Origin: Ustulina deusta
Taxonomy: Eukaryota > Ascomycota > Sordariomycetes > Xylariales > Xylariaceae
DNA length: 64,000 nucleotides
Assembly: GCA_023159155.1 (NCBI GenBank)
Contig: JAJNNX010000012.1
Span: forward strand, 744,001 to 808,000
Direction of reading: 5' to 3'
Shown here: piece by piece, positions 11,701-23,353 of the stretch
How the letters are laid out: the number at the start of each line of letters is the position of its first letter
How positions within the stretch are numbered: position 1 is the stretch's first letter
Translations under genes and position numbers: made by a program
The notes under the pieces: generated by a model
What the model was told of the DNA's origin: nothing
Databases searched by the model: none
Seen by the model: the letters and a program-made list of their open reading frames with translations, nothing else

Positions 11701-13305
11701 TGCGAAACGGCTGTCAGCCCAATGACCAATACAGGCCGCCTCTGCTTGTCAGAGTGCAGCTAGCAATGTGTAGGGCTAGCTGGCGAGTAGAAACGGTTAG
11801 GTAGGTAAGTAGTATTAATGTTCTTAAGTAGTGCACTCCGTAGGACTGACTGGCTCCCTGTCAAGGGCGCGCTGTAAGCGGAGCGCAAAGGGGAGTTCGT
11901 TGCCTGTGGCGGGGCTCTGTGCTATCCGCGAGGGGTTTCAGCGGATCTCTCTCCTTATCTCTGTCTCTCTCCTTTTCCTTTTCCCTCTTTCTCCTATTTT
12001 TTTTATTGTCGCTAAATAAGCATACCCCTGCTCCGTTCTGAATACCGTGTTTGGATGTCTCGCTGCGTATTCGAGGTGTGCAGAAGTATTGGAGGGAAAG
12101 CCGGTAGCAACGCTGGCCGACCACTCGGCAAGAGAACGTTGTTGATGATAGTGTTGCGAAAGCTCTCAGGTGTTGTACTTTTCTTTCCGTGTTCGGTCAA
12201 AGGGACAGCGACATATCCGGCCCAGGTCTCAGTGTGACGAGCAGGAGAATTTGTTTAACGCATGCTTGAGACAATCCAACCAGAACGCTCTTAAAAACCA
12301 GAGTAGGTATGTAGCGGACAGTAGTTTGTACATATAGGTCTTGCACAGCCGCAATGATGTGTATTTCCGGTGCAAAGTGGATCTGTGAGGGGAGGGCGCA
12401 GCTGGAAAGGACCGTCTCTGGTGGACAATGCATACACCAGGCGCTACCAGTCTCATTTGACAAACGCGGCAGTGCCCATGTTACCGGTATACCGGCAACA
12501 ATATAAACGCGTACAGGGTGCAGCGTAGCGTACCGTGTACCTAGGTCCCTTGGTGTGCTGAGGGGCTAGTGGGTCGGTGGGCGTGCTACCTATGCGGTGT
12601 GGGGAAGCCAGAGAGACCCAGATACCGGTACTGCCCAGACAAACCCCGACAGAACTTTAAATTAGGTGTACGCAGTCGCTGACGCGACCTGTATAAGCCG
12701 CGATCAATATGCTTGCTGGATACACCAGAAGCTAGGCAGGCAACCCAGACCACGCATTGTCGGCGCTGTGCTGCGAAGAGCTCTCTCTTGGAATGAGGTT
12801 AGACTCTGCTTGATCCTTACCTTTTTGAGGTAACCAGAACCTGCCAGAGCCTCTGGGCAGTACCCAGACCTACGTAGACCACGGTACCCTGCATAACCTC
12901 GCATTGATCATTTCTCAATTGTGTCATAATTAACGGCGTGGTAACGGTGAGGAAAGCCGGGTGACCCGAAGAGAGTGATTGGTCCCTTCGGCTTCCCTAC
13001 CATGGTCCGTCGTTGCTGGCTGATGCTATAAAGCCGGTGTTCTTGGCGGCTTAAGAACGTCTTATATGCCTCTTATCCAAGATCCAAACCTCGGGTGAAG
13101 GCGAAGTCGGAGTCGCAAGCGATGCCAACGCGCAACGGAGGGCATAAGAGAGAGACAGAGAGATAGAGAGATGCCGCGCTTCGCCCAGAGTCCAGCCACA
13201 CAACGAAACGAAAAGTCATGAATCAACATGCAATGGAAATAGACACGGGAGCTTACCTGGACCGACGGCCGCCGCTCGGGATTCCCCAGATGTCGACTTG
13301 GCCAT
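8723..13305 (-). CDS. SKT5: Chitin synthase activator Skt5/Chs4-like, Sel1 repeats, C-terminal CaaX
   Basis: Exons on the minus strand: 13305..13257, 11690..11582, 11414..8795 and 8734..8723, giving 929 aa. All four junction phases fit. Donors are GTAAGC, GTGCGT and GTAAGC, and the last two introns have CTAAT and CTAAC branch sites. The central part (about residues 200-500) is a run of Sel1/TPR-like repeats (for example AAQQGWGRADYRIGMLY and AAEHGNKDAAARLEG), the hallmark of Skt5/Chs4, which recruits and activates class IV chitin synthase at the plasma membrane. The C-terminal third is Pro/Gly/Ser-rich. The last exon encodes only VVM, so splicing creates a CVVM CaaX end, matching the prenylated tail known for yeast Skt5. 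The first intron is unusually long (1566 nt), so the 49-nt first exon is the least certain part; without it the ATG at 11664 in exon 2 would be used. Confidence 0.85.
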
Positions 13306-15175
13306 CCTGAGAGATAAGTTGCTCGCTTTGTTCACCGAATGGGATTTGTTGCTGGGATGTCTGGTATATCAATATCAAACGAAGATGGAAATGCAGCCGA
13401 ATCGGTGAGAGGAGGTAGGTCTATAGCAGCGCTGCCAGTTCGTGGGAGCGTGGTGTTGCTAGAGTTTAAATCTCAAGTAAACGAATGAATGAATGGTGGA
13501 ACCAGGATTCACTAATCAGCCATACGAGACTAACAGACACGACATATGTAATAGAAGGCATAGAATTAGATACACAAAGGAAGGAAGGTAGAAAGGACTT
13601 GATTCAAATGCGCCACTATACCCTCCTAGTGTATATACAACCACGATCCTACTTACGTCTGGGTACCTAGGTTAAATGATTCCGAGCTTTGGCAGCCTCA
13701 AGACTGCTTGTTTGCCCATTGTGCGCCTCAGCTGAGCACACGGTCTACTACTCACTACGAGGTAAAGTAGTAGCTTGTGAATCTCCTCGTGGCAATTCCC
13801 TAGCTTTGCGGACCATCCAAGCTCTAGTGTATATCTATCGTACGGGACCTAACAGAGAGCTGCTCGGCCAGCCGCCGTTTAGGAATGCGCCAGGCATACA
13901 CAGGAACGCGGGCATTACCGAGATTACAAAAGCCCACTTAGTCCATCCTTCGCCGGCAACACGCATACGCGAATTGGAATACCGGGTCGACAACGGAGTT
14001 CGATGCAACTCCCTATCACTAGATCATCCACCAGCGAACTTGGTATCGGATCGTGGTGAAACAGACTTCCGGGTGGGACGTGTGGCGCGGGGAACATCTC
14101 ACAGCCACATCCTGTTGCTATTTTGGTCAGGTCTAAAGTTATACATCCGCTAACCTGGCTAACCCAAGATAGGGTAGGGATATTCTCTCGCTGTCACTCC
14201 TTTCAACTTGCAAGAGCGCTAAACTGCGGCTGGGGGGAGGCAAACTTGTCCTTGCCTTACTCTAGATAGTTCATGATAGGCGACTAACTTTAACACGCTA
14301 CCTTAGGTAGGTAGGGTTCCTCAGCACACCATGACTAAAAGGCCATGTGAGCTGCACAGTGGGCATGGCTGAAAGAACCTATCGATTGGCATCCTCAGCA
14401 TTGATTTAACATACCCCGATGGATTGGATGAGAATAAGGCCCAAATATCCGACGACGATAGGAGCCCATGACTATTATTCCTTCCACATATTATTCGGCT
14501 GTTCGTTTCATGGCACCATATGCTAGGTTGAGACGGCGAATCCTAGAATGAGGTGCACGTGGATGATGGCTTGCGGTCGTGTGAACGTTGCTTGGTCACG
14601 ACATGATATGATGGCACGTGGATGCTCTCGTTGCCAGATGATAAGACTGCTATAATACCTACACTAGAACGGAGGAATAAACACTAGACGATGCCAGGAT
14701 GAAACGTCTCACACCACCAGATTTCAGAGGACTTGGGAACGAAATAGTGGCGGGAATGACAAAGGCCAAAGAAGCTGTGGCGGTGCCGGTTGCTGGGGCT
14801 GCATCAGCCACGTCTAGAAATAGCAGGAGCTCAGACCACCATCGGCGAAAGGACCCGGTGCCCGGCTGGCAATCGGGCGGGTCTTCCCGGCCAAGCGCCA
14901 AGCTCCAGCTGTTGTCCTTCGTCAGCCTTTCAGCCTGCTTGCCGTGCCTCGCCAGACCAATATCTACACCTCTGGCGAGTCCGACAGTACCGGATCAACC
15001 ATCCCCACCGCAATCACCTCGCACCCAGCATACAAATCCGCACACCGGAAGACACAGAGCCGCGGAAGCACACGGAGGACATACACATACTGCACACCCT
15101 GTCTTCTCTTCCTCCGTCCCGCCTCCATCAACACCGACATCGTCATCACGGCCCGAACAACCATCCGCCATCATC
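13306..15175. other. Divergent spacer upstream of SKT5 and RPN12
   Basis: This space between divergently transcribed genes contains GAGA-rich tracts near 13149-13170 (just inside the SKT5 first intron), TAGGTAGG near 14304, and many short frames. A 154-aa frame at 13689-14153 resembles nothing. From 14699 the RPN12 frame is open without stops up to its ATG; I treat that as 5' leader because family members begin at the MAERALQQI-type start. Confidence 0.45.
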
Positions 15176-16120
15176 ATGGCCGAGCGTGCCCTCCAGCAGA
15201 TAATCTCGCAGCTCAAGTCCCACCCGAACGCCCCATATAATGAAGCCTCGAAGCTCCTCTCCAAAGGCAAGATCGCCCTCCTCTCCCTGAAGGCCGTGAC
15301 GCCATCCCCCTCCACACCATCCTCACACTTCGTCCTCGCACGAGAACTCTACGAAGCCGGCGCCCTCTTCAGCATCCGGGCCAAGAATGCCGAGGCCTTC
15401 ACGCGGTACGTGTCGCAGCTGCAGCCCTTCTACGAGCTCGCCGACGACGCCGATGGGAGTGGCAGCGGGGAGGGGAACCGGAACAAGGTGACGGGTCTGT
15501 ATCTGCTGCTCTTGCTCACACAGGGCCGGTACGCCGAGTTCCACTCGGAGCTCGAGGCCCTGAGCGCGCGGGCCCGCGGGAGCGAGGAGATCGAGCGTGA
15601 TCGCTACCTCGGGTACCCGATCAATCTCGAGCGGTGGTTGATGGAGGGCAGCTACGATCGTGTGTGGAAGGCCATGAAGAGCCGGGAGGTGCCCAGCGAG
15701 GAGTACGGCGCCTTTTCCGAAGTGAGTATTTCTCCCTCTATCTTCTGTCTCTTTTTTTCTGATCCCCGCTTGTGGTCTTTTCTATTCCCGCCCGCATCTC
15801 CTTTCTAAGACACGGCATCGCTGACTAAAACTTCATCCACCCCGTAGATTCTTACCTCCCAGATCCGCTCCGAGATTGCCTCCAGCAGCGAACGCGCGTA
15901 CCCCTCTCTACCGCTCAGCAGTACCAAATCTCTCCTCTTCCTCGACTCTGAGGGCGCGGTCGTCGATTTCGCGCGCCACCGCGGCTGGATCATCCGTGAC
16001 GGTCAGATCTTCTTCCCGACCGCCGAGGGTGCGGAGGATGGAGGCGACGAGAAGGACATTAGCCAGATGGTCATCGAGAACACACTCGGGTATGCAAGGG
16101 AGCTCGAGACCATCGTCTAA
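15176..16120 (+). CDS. RPN12: 26S proteasome regulatory subunit RPN12
   Basis: Exons 15176..15721 and 15848..16120 encode 272 aa, the usual Rpn12/PSMD8 length (about 265-275). The intron is 126 nt, with a GTGAGT donor and GTAG acceptor, phase 0. Rpn12 is a non-ATPase lid subunit of the 19S regulatory particle, and its incorporation completes lid assembly. Recognisable features are the N-terminal helical region (residues about 1-60), the YLLLLLTQGRYAEFHSELE segment, the conserved RYLGYPINLERWLMEGSYDRVW block of the CSN8/PSMD8/eIF3K domain, and the C-terminal winged-helix part with a GWIIRDGQIFF-like strand and the YARELETIV end. The same frame stays open for 477 nt upstream of the chosen ATG, but that sequence is low-complexity and not family-like. 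Confidence 0.93.
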
Positions 16121-17238
16121 GTCTCATTCCCATGTTATCCCCACGCCACCTTCCTCCGACGAGTGCATAGTCTACTTTCTTAAGCTCTAAGAAGAGAGCA
16201 TCTTTACTACGGAGCAACGCCCTACCGTAGTCCGGAATAGGCACATAACCCTAAGAGATCCAAGGGAAACAATAACCAATTATTATTCGTGCAATAGGGA
16301 AGAGCCAGAAAGGAAAGCAAGGGTGGAGGATGGTGGGGATATCAGTGGGCACTAAGCAAAGTCATTCGCGAACGCGAGTAGAGTCTATGGCATACATGCA
16401 TCGGTCGGGGTCAATTGATGCCTGTTGATACATATCCGCATATCGGTCTGCATACAGTCATCTAAATCCCAGCAACGACGATTGTTCTTTAGAGGATAGA
16501 GCAAAATTCACGAAATCAACCAACCAGCCAATCAGTCCTGTCGATTGGTGCGAAATCCGAACTCGGGGATCACTACGCTTGTATCATCTCTGATTTGTGA
16601 TCTCTGCTGACCTGTCCAATCCCAGAGCCGATGCCTTCTTAATGGGCGGGAATGCGATTCACTAGTATACCGTATCATGTGGGATAGACAAAGATGATTA
16701 CCATCACTAGGTAATCCGATTTTCTCAAGTTGCTCGGCGCCTGTCGTAGGTAGGTGGCCCCAGTACCACTCCCATGTAGGCAGAAAGTAAAGGGGCATGA
16801 GAATAGTCAAATCCTAGGCGGTACCACACGGGAGCACATGTACGAAGTATCATGAACGAACTGTGCTTCTCGACCCTTGGCTAACAGTCCCAAAGGAAGT
16901 CTCAACACCAACGATGCCTATCCATTGAAGGAGCCTCCCCCTATTCATACAACAGCACCATAAACTAAGACTACCTAACTATCCTTCATACTCATCTTTC
17001 CTAAGACTAGTAGTGAAGAGCACCAAACAGCACGGTATTTTGTAGCGCTTCCACACACGGTGATTTTAAGTCAAGACATATTTTAGACTCTGGATTGCCT
17101 AGGTCCTTTTTTCTCCTTCTTTCATAAGATTCTAGACTTTTTACTGGCCAACCAACCTCCTAATTAGTTGTCACGTCGTTCTCATCAAGACGTTTCCAGA
17201 CTCCTAAAGCCCTTTTGGGTAAAAGGAGGAGGTTCTAT
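16121..17238. other. Convergent 3' spacer, RPN12 / alpha-COP
   Basis: Non-coding sequence between two convergent genes. Short frames only. Contains a TAGGTAGGTGG copy near 16747. Nothing else recognisable. Confidence 0.5.
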
Positions 17239-20200
17239 TTACGCAAATAGCCTTAGGCCACTACCATGTTTACCTACTTCGCATACCTGGCACACGACGC
17301 AGATGGTACCCTTATACTTGGAGTGGTACTTGGAACCATCGAACGCACACTCTTCGTACGGTGTGCCGCTGTAGATGGGAGTGTGACTAGCGGCGCAGAT
17401 GTCGAATTCGGCGAACTGATCATACTCGATCTCCACTGTATCATGCGGGTTGCGTTCGCATTGGGCTTTCATTTTCTTGGCCTGTGGACACTCACGTTAG
17501 ATGGTGGGGATAGGAAACCGTGTGAAAAGATAACTTGAACTTACGCTTTCTAAGATCCTAGAAGCACCGCCATTCGCAAGTATGCGGTTGGCGAAACTTA
17601 AGGCTGAGCTCAAGTTCTTGCTCCGGAATGCTAAATTCATAGCATTCAGGAGCGCTAATTGGCGGTGGGGAACCTCGATCTTGGGGATGGTGAAGTATGC
17701 TGATAGCTCTAGGCTACGCTTAACCAAATCGGGATTGCCATTTACAATATCGGGTGTGCCCAGTGCTCTCCGGGCCAGCTCGATCGACATGGCAACTGTG
17801 TACTCGCCAGCTGAAGTAATTAACTTCTTAGCTTCAGCAACCTCGCTTTCGCTTGATACAGCGTTGGCGAGGATTGCATGCAGAATGCCCCGGAAAATCC
17901 TCGCACCATCCTCAAGTTTATTTGAACGCATTGCGTCGTAACCTTGTTGCAGATCATTGGATGCAAGATTTTCGAGGTCTCGAGGGATGATGGGGAGAAC
18001 CTTTCTAGGATCCGTTTCATCTAATGTCCGCCGCACGTAATTGACGAGCGGTGGAAGACTAGCAGCGGCTGGAATGTATGTTTTTGTTGCCGAGTAGATC
18101 TCCATAAATCGAGGTTTTAGTGGCGCAAAGTTGACTGCACCCACTTGTCGGTTAAGAAGGTTCATGGCAGACTCGAACGACCCAGCTGCGACGTGATCAG
18201 CTGCTATGGGGGAATTTCGAGCCCATAAATCGGCCTCACTACTGCCAGCGCCGCTAGCATCTGTGCTTTCAACATTGACGAAGTCACTATCCGCTTCAGG
18301 GGCAATGTCGTCACCCAAGTCCCAGCCAGCCGCGTCCTCGTCATCGTCCACCTCCATTGCACCATTCTTATTAGCGGGAGTATCTTCCTCCAAGTTGCCA
18401 TCCTCGAGTCCGTTGGTAGCCGCCGGTTCTTCCTCAAGGCTCATGCCTTCTAATTGACCAGCTAGCGCTTTCTCGAAGAAAGATTGTGATGCGGCCTTTG
18501 TGGGCCAATTCGCTTTGAATGTGGGCACTATCGGCTTTGGTGTTGGTAGCGATTCTCCGAACTTCGGCAGAGTAAGTTGGTCTTCTGTAACTCCGGTCGC
18601 TTCTAAGATGGATTGGCATTCATCTTCAAGACCATGTGCTTTGGCAGTCATGTATGCCAGAGGGTCTGGAAACTTATTAGCGCCATATCCCAAGCCAATC
18701 AGATCTGAACTCACATAGATCAACTTCTTTGAACATTTGGATTCTGTCCTCAACCTCACTCAAGTAAAGGGCATTCTGGAATCGGGCGGTAAAATCACCC
18801 CGATGTTCAGCGATCTTGGCCATTCTTGCCAGTTTAGAGTGGTCACCTGTCGAAAGATATAAGAATGAGAGTTTGTCAAACTGCTTCAGCTTTTGATACG
18901 CCATCTCGACAACCTGGTGGTTGCCATGCGCTAAAGCCTCAGTCCCTAACCTGGTCCAGAGCTTTGGTCGATCTAGTTCCTTGGCCATTTCAACCGCAAC
19001 GTCTAGGTTTCCACATTCTATAGCAAGCTCAAATCGCGTCGACGGGTCTTGGACGAATTGCAAGGCAATCTCGGGGTAACCCTTCTTTTGCAGGTAAGAA
19101 ATGATGGATTGACCAACGAGGCTCGATGTCCGAATGATGTGCAACATTTCTTCGTAGTTCCTCTTGACTAAAGACAACTTGAACCGGTATTCGGTGGGAT
19201 CGATGTGGAGAAGCTTGGGTTTGGCGGATCGATCGAGACAGTATACGTTCCTCCCCTTAACCTTGACGAGGTACACGGTTTGATCGAGTGTCCTAACAAT
19301 ACCATTATCGCCATTCATGAGGGTATATTTGATGTGGTTTAGCGTAGAGTATAGAAGGACGCCTGCATCATCCCAAGTAGCGCTCTTGATGCGAATGGTT
19401 TCGTGCAGTGTGCTAACCTGCTCAAGAGTCTTGGTCACGATAGTGACGTTGTGCTTGCCGAGAAGAGCTGCATGAAGGCCATCGTTGGACCAGACAACAT
19501 ATTTAATGCCCTTAACATCTAGCTCAGCAATACTCTTCTTTTGTTGAATATCATATAAATGGACAGCATTAGGTGTGATAATAAAAAGATTTCCTGTGCC
19601 GCCAAAGTAGATATCGGTCGTCTGGACTGGAGGCTTGAAAGACCGCGCAGTATTATTAGACAGATCCTTGATATCGACTGTCTGGGTTGATGTGTTTAGA
19701 ACGGCAAATCTGTTTCGGGCAACGAAAATGGCCGAATTCCCCTGTCCCCGCTTCGAATCCGTCGCATCTAAGGCGCCAGAACCATCCCGGGGAAGGTTAA
19801 TAAGCTCATATGAGCCACCATCCGCGGGCGATGTGACGAGGACAGAGCGCTCGGCGGGATTGTAGGACAGAGTTCGAGGAGGAACCCAGGCACTACCTAG
19901 GCGCTTCAAAGAGACCAAGGTCGGGCTCTCAGTATTCTTTTGGAAGTCGTAAGAGCGGACGTGTTTCTCCTTCGTAATGAAGAAAAGCGAGTTTTGGTGG
20001 ACCGTAGATGCAGGACGCTCTCTTTCCAGCTTAAAAACCATAACACCATTGTCGTGTCCAGCAGCAAAGAGATTGATTTCGGGATGAGCTGCGATGACCC
20101 AGAACCGATCATTCTCTCGTTTAAAGGATTGAACGGCGGTGCGTTTTTGCGAGTCCCACACACGGATAGTCTTGTCTTCACCACATGACAAAATCAGGTC

Positions 20201-21220
20201 TTGGTGTGGGTGAAACAGGCATCCGGATGCATTCTGGAAATGGCCACGGCAGGTATCAACTTCCCAAGCTTTTGTTTCGCTGAAACGCCACAATTTCACG
20301 AGACGATCGTCACCGGCCGAGACGATATGTGGAGCTGTAGGGTGGAAGGCAACCCAGTTGACGCCTCGATCGTGCCCTTCTAGGACGAATTTAACCATCG
20401 CGTCGGTATTGCCAAACATGTCGGTTTGTTGTGCGTTCGATCGAGCAACCTGGTCTTCAAAGGACATGGAGGTAGGGGCGGAGTGTTTCTTCCTCAGGCC
20501 GGAAATATCCCAAACACGGACAGACTGATCGAGGGAGGCGGAGACGACCAGGTCGTCCTTGGGATGGAACTGCGCACACATGACATAGTGGTTGTGCCCG
20601 GTCATGGTGCAAACTAGAACGCACATCAGCACAAAACAATCCCGTGCCTTGCGAATGGGCGAGTCTTACTGAGCGAGCGATTCTGCCAGTTCCATATCCG
20701 GATGGTCTGATCGTCGGAGGAAGAAATGATCCACGGGAGCTCGTGGTGGAAGAAGACAGTGCGGACATAGTCGAGATGGCCATTTAAGGTGAAAAGACAC
20801 CGCCTTGTCTGGTAGGACCAGACCTTGATCTTGTAATCATCACCGCCCGAGACGAAGAGGGGTTGAGTCTTGTGAAAGTCAATACCCCTGACGGGACCGT
20901 CGTGTTCCTCGAATCGATCTATTAAAGTGCCCATACGATAATCCCAAAGCTGGATGGTCGACGAGTGGAGAGAGACAAGAATCCACGGCCTGATGCTCAA
21001 TGGTTAGCTTGAATTTGCTGTGAAATCGGGCTGCAAGAAAATCCTTGATCAGTACCTTTTCGGGTGGAAGGCGAGGCCCTTCGCCCTCGAGGACTTGGAC
21101 TCGAACTATCAATAGAGGATACGGTCAGCAACAGCTCTGAAGACATGCGATCGTCATGAATTGGACTAATGGGTAAGAAGCCCTGCGCACCTTTGTCAAC
21201 ATTCCCGAGGAGGCCTGCAT
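17239..21220 (-). CDS. COP1: Coatomer subunit alpha (alpha-COP)
   Basis: Exons on the minus strand: 21220..21191, 21105..21056, 20989..20670, 20613..18715, 18665..17545 and 17481..17239, giving 1220 aa, matching alpha-COP elsewhere (about 1,200-1,230). All five introns are 50-85 nt with GT/AG ends, phases agree, and CTAAC, CTAAT or CTGAT branch sites are seen in several. Alpha-COP is the large WD40/alpha-solenoid subunit of the COPI coat and reads KKXX-type tails for Golgi-to-ER retrieval. Visible features: a short N-terminus [17 protein letters not shown]40 repeats to about residue 320 ([59 protein letters not shown]), a second beta-propeller, an alpha-solenoid ([14 protein letters not shown]), an acidic linker, and a C-terminal epsilon-COP-binding domain ending [11 protein letters not shown]. 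The gene is divergent from UGGT. Confidence 0.95.
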
Positions 21221-23353
21221 GGTGAATGGTGGTGGGAGGCGCAGGGTGCCCCTGAGGTTGGCTCGTGGATTGTTGCTATTGCGGTTCGCGATAAGAGACC
21301 AGCTGTTCGAATCGACGATACTGGCGAAGGGGACGAAACGAAGCAGGAGGACGTTTGGGTCGCCAGGTCGACGAGGTGAGCCGGGAAGAGGAGCTCCGTG
21401 AGGTGAGGTGATGTGGTGGAAGATGGTAGGTGGCAGGCGGTATGCCGTTGACAATGCACTGCCAGCTCAGGTGAATGAATGATCGATGCTGTCCTTTCCT
21501 ATTATTTAGGTAGGTAGCCCTGGTCTGGCAGGCGGCGCAAAGTGTTACCAGGCCCCGAGAGTGATGGTGGTGGGTTTAATTCGAGGCTGTGGGGTTCAAG
21601 CTAGCTGTCCCCTATTCAGCCGGTGACAGTTGTCCACAGATGGTTCTTGACCTCAGACCTGATTAGCTAACAATTGGTGGGCATGGATCTTTGCCGGCCT
21701 TCCCACTTTCAATGTAACTTGGTGATGTCCACTACCAAGTAGGCAGTCCCTTAACCCAGGGCTTCTGTTGCATCTACTAGGTATCGACTAGGTATACCTA
21801 CTACATGTATCTATCCACCTATCTGTACACTTGAGCCCTGAGATGGAGCTACAAAACATTCCTTTCGTGTCCAAGGAAAAGGTTGGAACTTTATCCAAAA
21901 GCTGAATCCTGGTTTTATTCTCAAAACGCTTAAGGGCTCGATGCGAAGTATCCTCTCCTGATAATCTTCCGGTTCCTATGTTATCGGCTGCCAAATCTCT
22001 GCATTGGCCCGGTTAACAAACGGGACGCTACCAGTTCGCCTTGCCAAAGCATGGATTAAGGACCTAACACCACCCACTGAGGTCTTGACATAGCCTCACA
22101 TACCTATAATGAAGTCACGGACCAGAACAACGGTCAAAGCAAGTAATTGCATTAGACTGTCTCTGAGCATTGAAGAGTTAGACTATTTAACAAGAGGCGA
22201 GGGAGACATTCTTCACAACTACGGTATGACGAATTAGCCCACACATGCTGTAGTTGGATGTGTCATCTCCGGACGTTCTCAGAAGCTTTCGTGACATTTG
22301 TATCCTTAAAGAATGGGTTTGGAGCCAGTGTTACAACAACAGTACTAGGTCTAGCCAATGAGCAACTACCTAGTATGTTATGCTCATGAAAGAAGCACCT
22401 TGCAAGCATCATGTTTCTACCTACTTAATCTGTGCAACAGCTTTTCGAATAGCATCCCTTCCAATAACCATGAGCAGCTTGGTAACATTGCTAGATAAAA
22501 GAGGTCGTGAGTAATATTACAATCCTTCAGACTGCTTCTTTGTAGCGGCATAGGTACCCCTTCTATCTTGACCCCAGGATTGATCGTAAGTAAGGATGGG
22601 TTGCCCTTGTTTAATATTGTACACTAGGTAGTGTAGGTCGGTAGCCAGAGCTGATCCCATTTCTTTTCCACGCCTATTAAATTTGTCACTTCCCCCCCCC
22701 CCCCCCCCCCCCCCCCCCTTTCTTCCTTTGGTGATGGTTAGGTAAGGTTACGAAAGTCTCAAATATATTTATTTCTAGGCCAAATACAGAGTTATTTCCA
22801 CTACTCGCACATCAATGGGTTAATCAAAATACCTACTAGGTACCGAGGTGGGGTTCTTCTCCAGCTGGGAGGGAAGTACCATGGAGAAGTGGAGGGGTAA
22901 CGGGTAACTTGGGAATCTTTCATTGGTCCTCTCCTGCTCTCAAATGTCCCTGACAGCTGTAGGTACCTACGGTAATTAATTGGTGCAAGCATCAAAGAGT
23001 CCAAGTGTCCTATCCGTAGATGTAAGTTAGGTACACTACGTAGGTATCTACAGACCTAACCTACACAAGCCTAAGAAGCTGCCAGCAGTAGACACAAGCC
23101 AACCGACATTCAACGTGCGCCTTGAAGAGGCCACCTTTACACTGTCCAACTATTCACAACTGACACTCATGTCAGCCTCTCATAGTATGCCACCTCGATA
23201 ATCTTTACTAGTTTTGATCTATCGATCGATCTACTGGGAGCATCCCGCTTCAGCTCCGAGCTGCTTGCCCCTCGGTGTTCGGTGGCGTGCCATCGATCGC
23301 CCTGCAAACAATTCACATAGATCACATAGCGCACCCTATAACCACCAACCACC
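21221..23353. other. Divergent spacer, alpha-COP / UGGT
   Basis: 2.1 kb shared upstream region of two secretory-pathway genes. It carries several TAGGTA/TACCTAC copies (near 21510, 21780, 22970 and 23030), a 37-nt C homopolymer, and AT-rich stretches. No coding region is supported. Confidence 0.5.
22692..22728. repeat. Poly-C tract, 37 nt
   Basis: Thirty-seven consecutive cytosines on the plus strand, flanked by CACTT and TTTCTTCC. It lies in the divergent spacer, about 0.6 kb upstream of the UGGT start. It could be real or an assembly or read artefact. Confidence 0.95.

Noticed and set aside
13689..14153. 154-aa open frame
   Set aside because: It lies in the SKT5/RPN12 divergent spacer, has no motif and reads like random non-coding sequence.
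22692..22728. Poly-C tract as telomeric or centromeric repeat
   Set aside because: Fungal telomeres are TTAGGG-type arrays. This is a single homopolymer between housekeeping genes.
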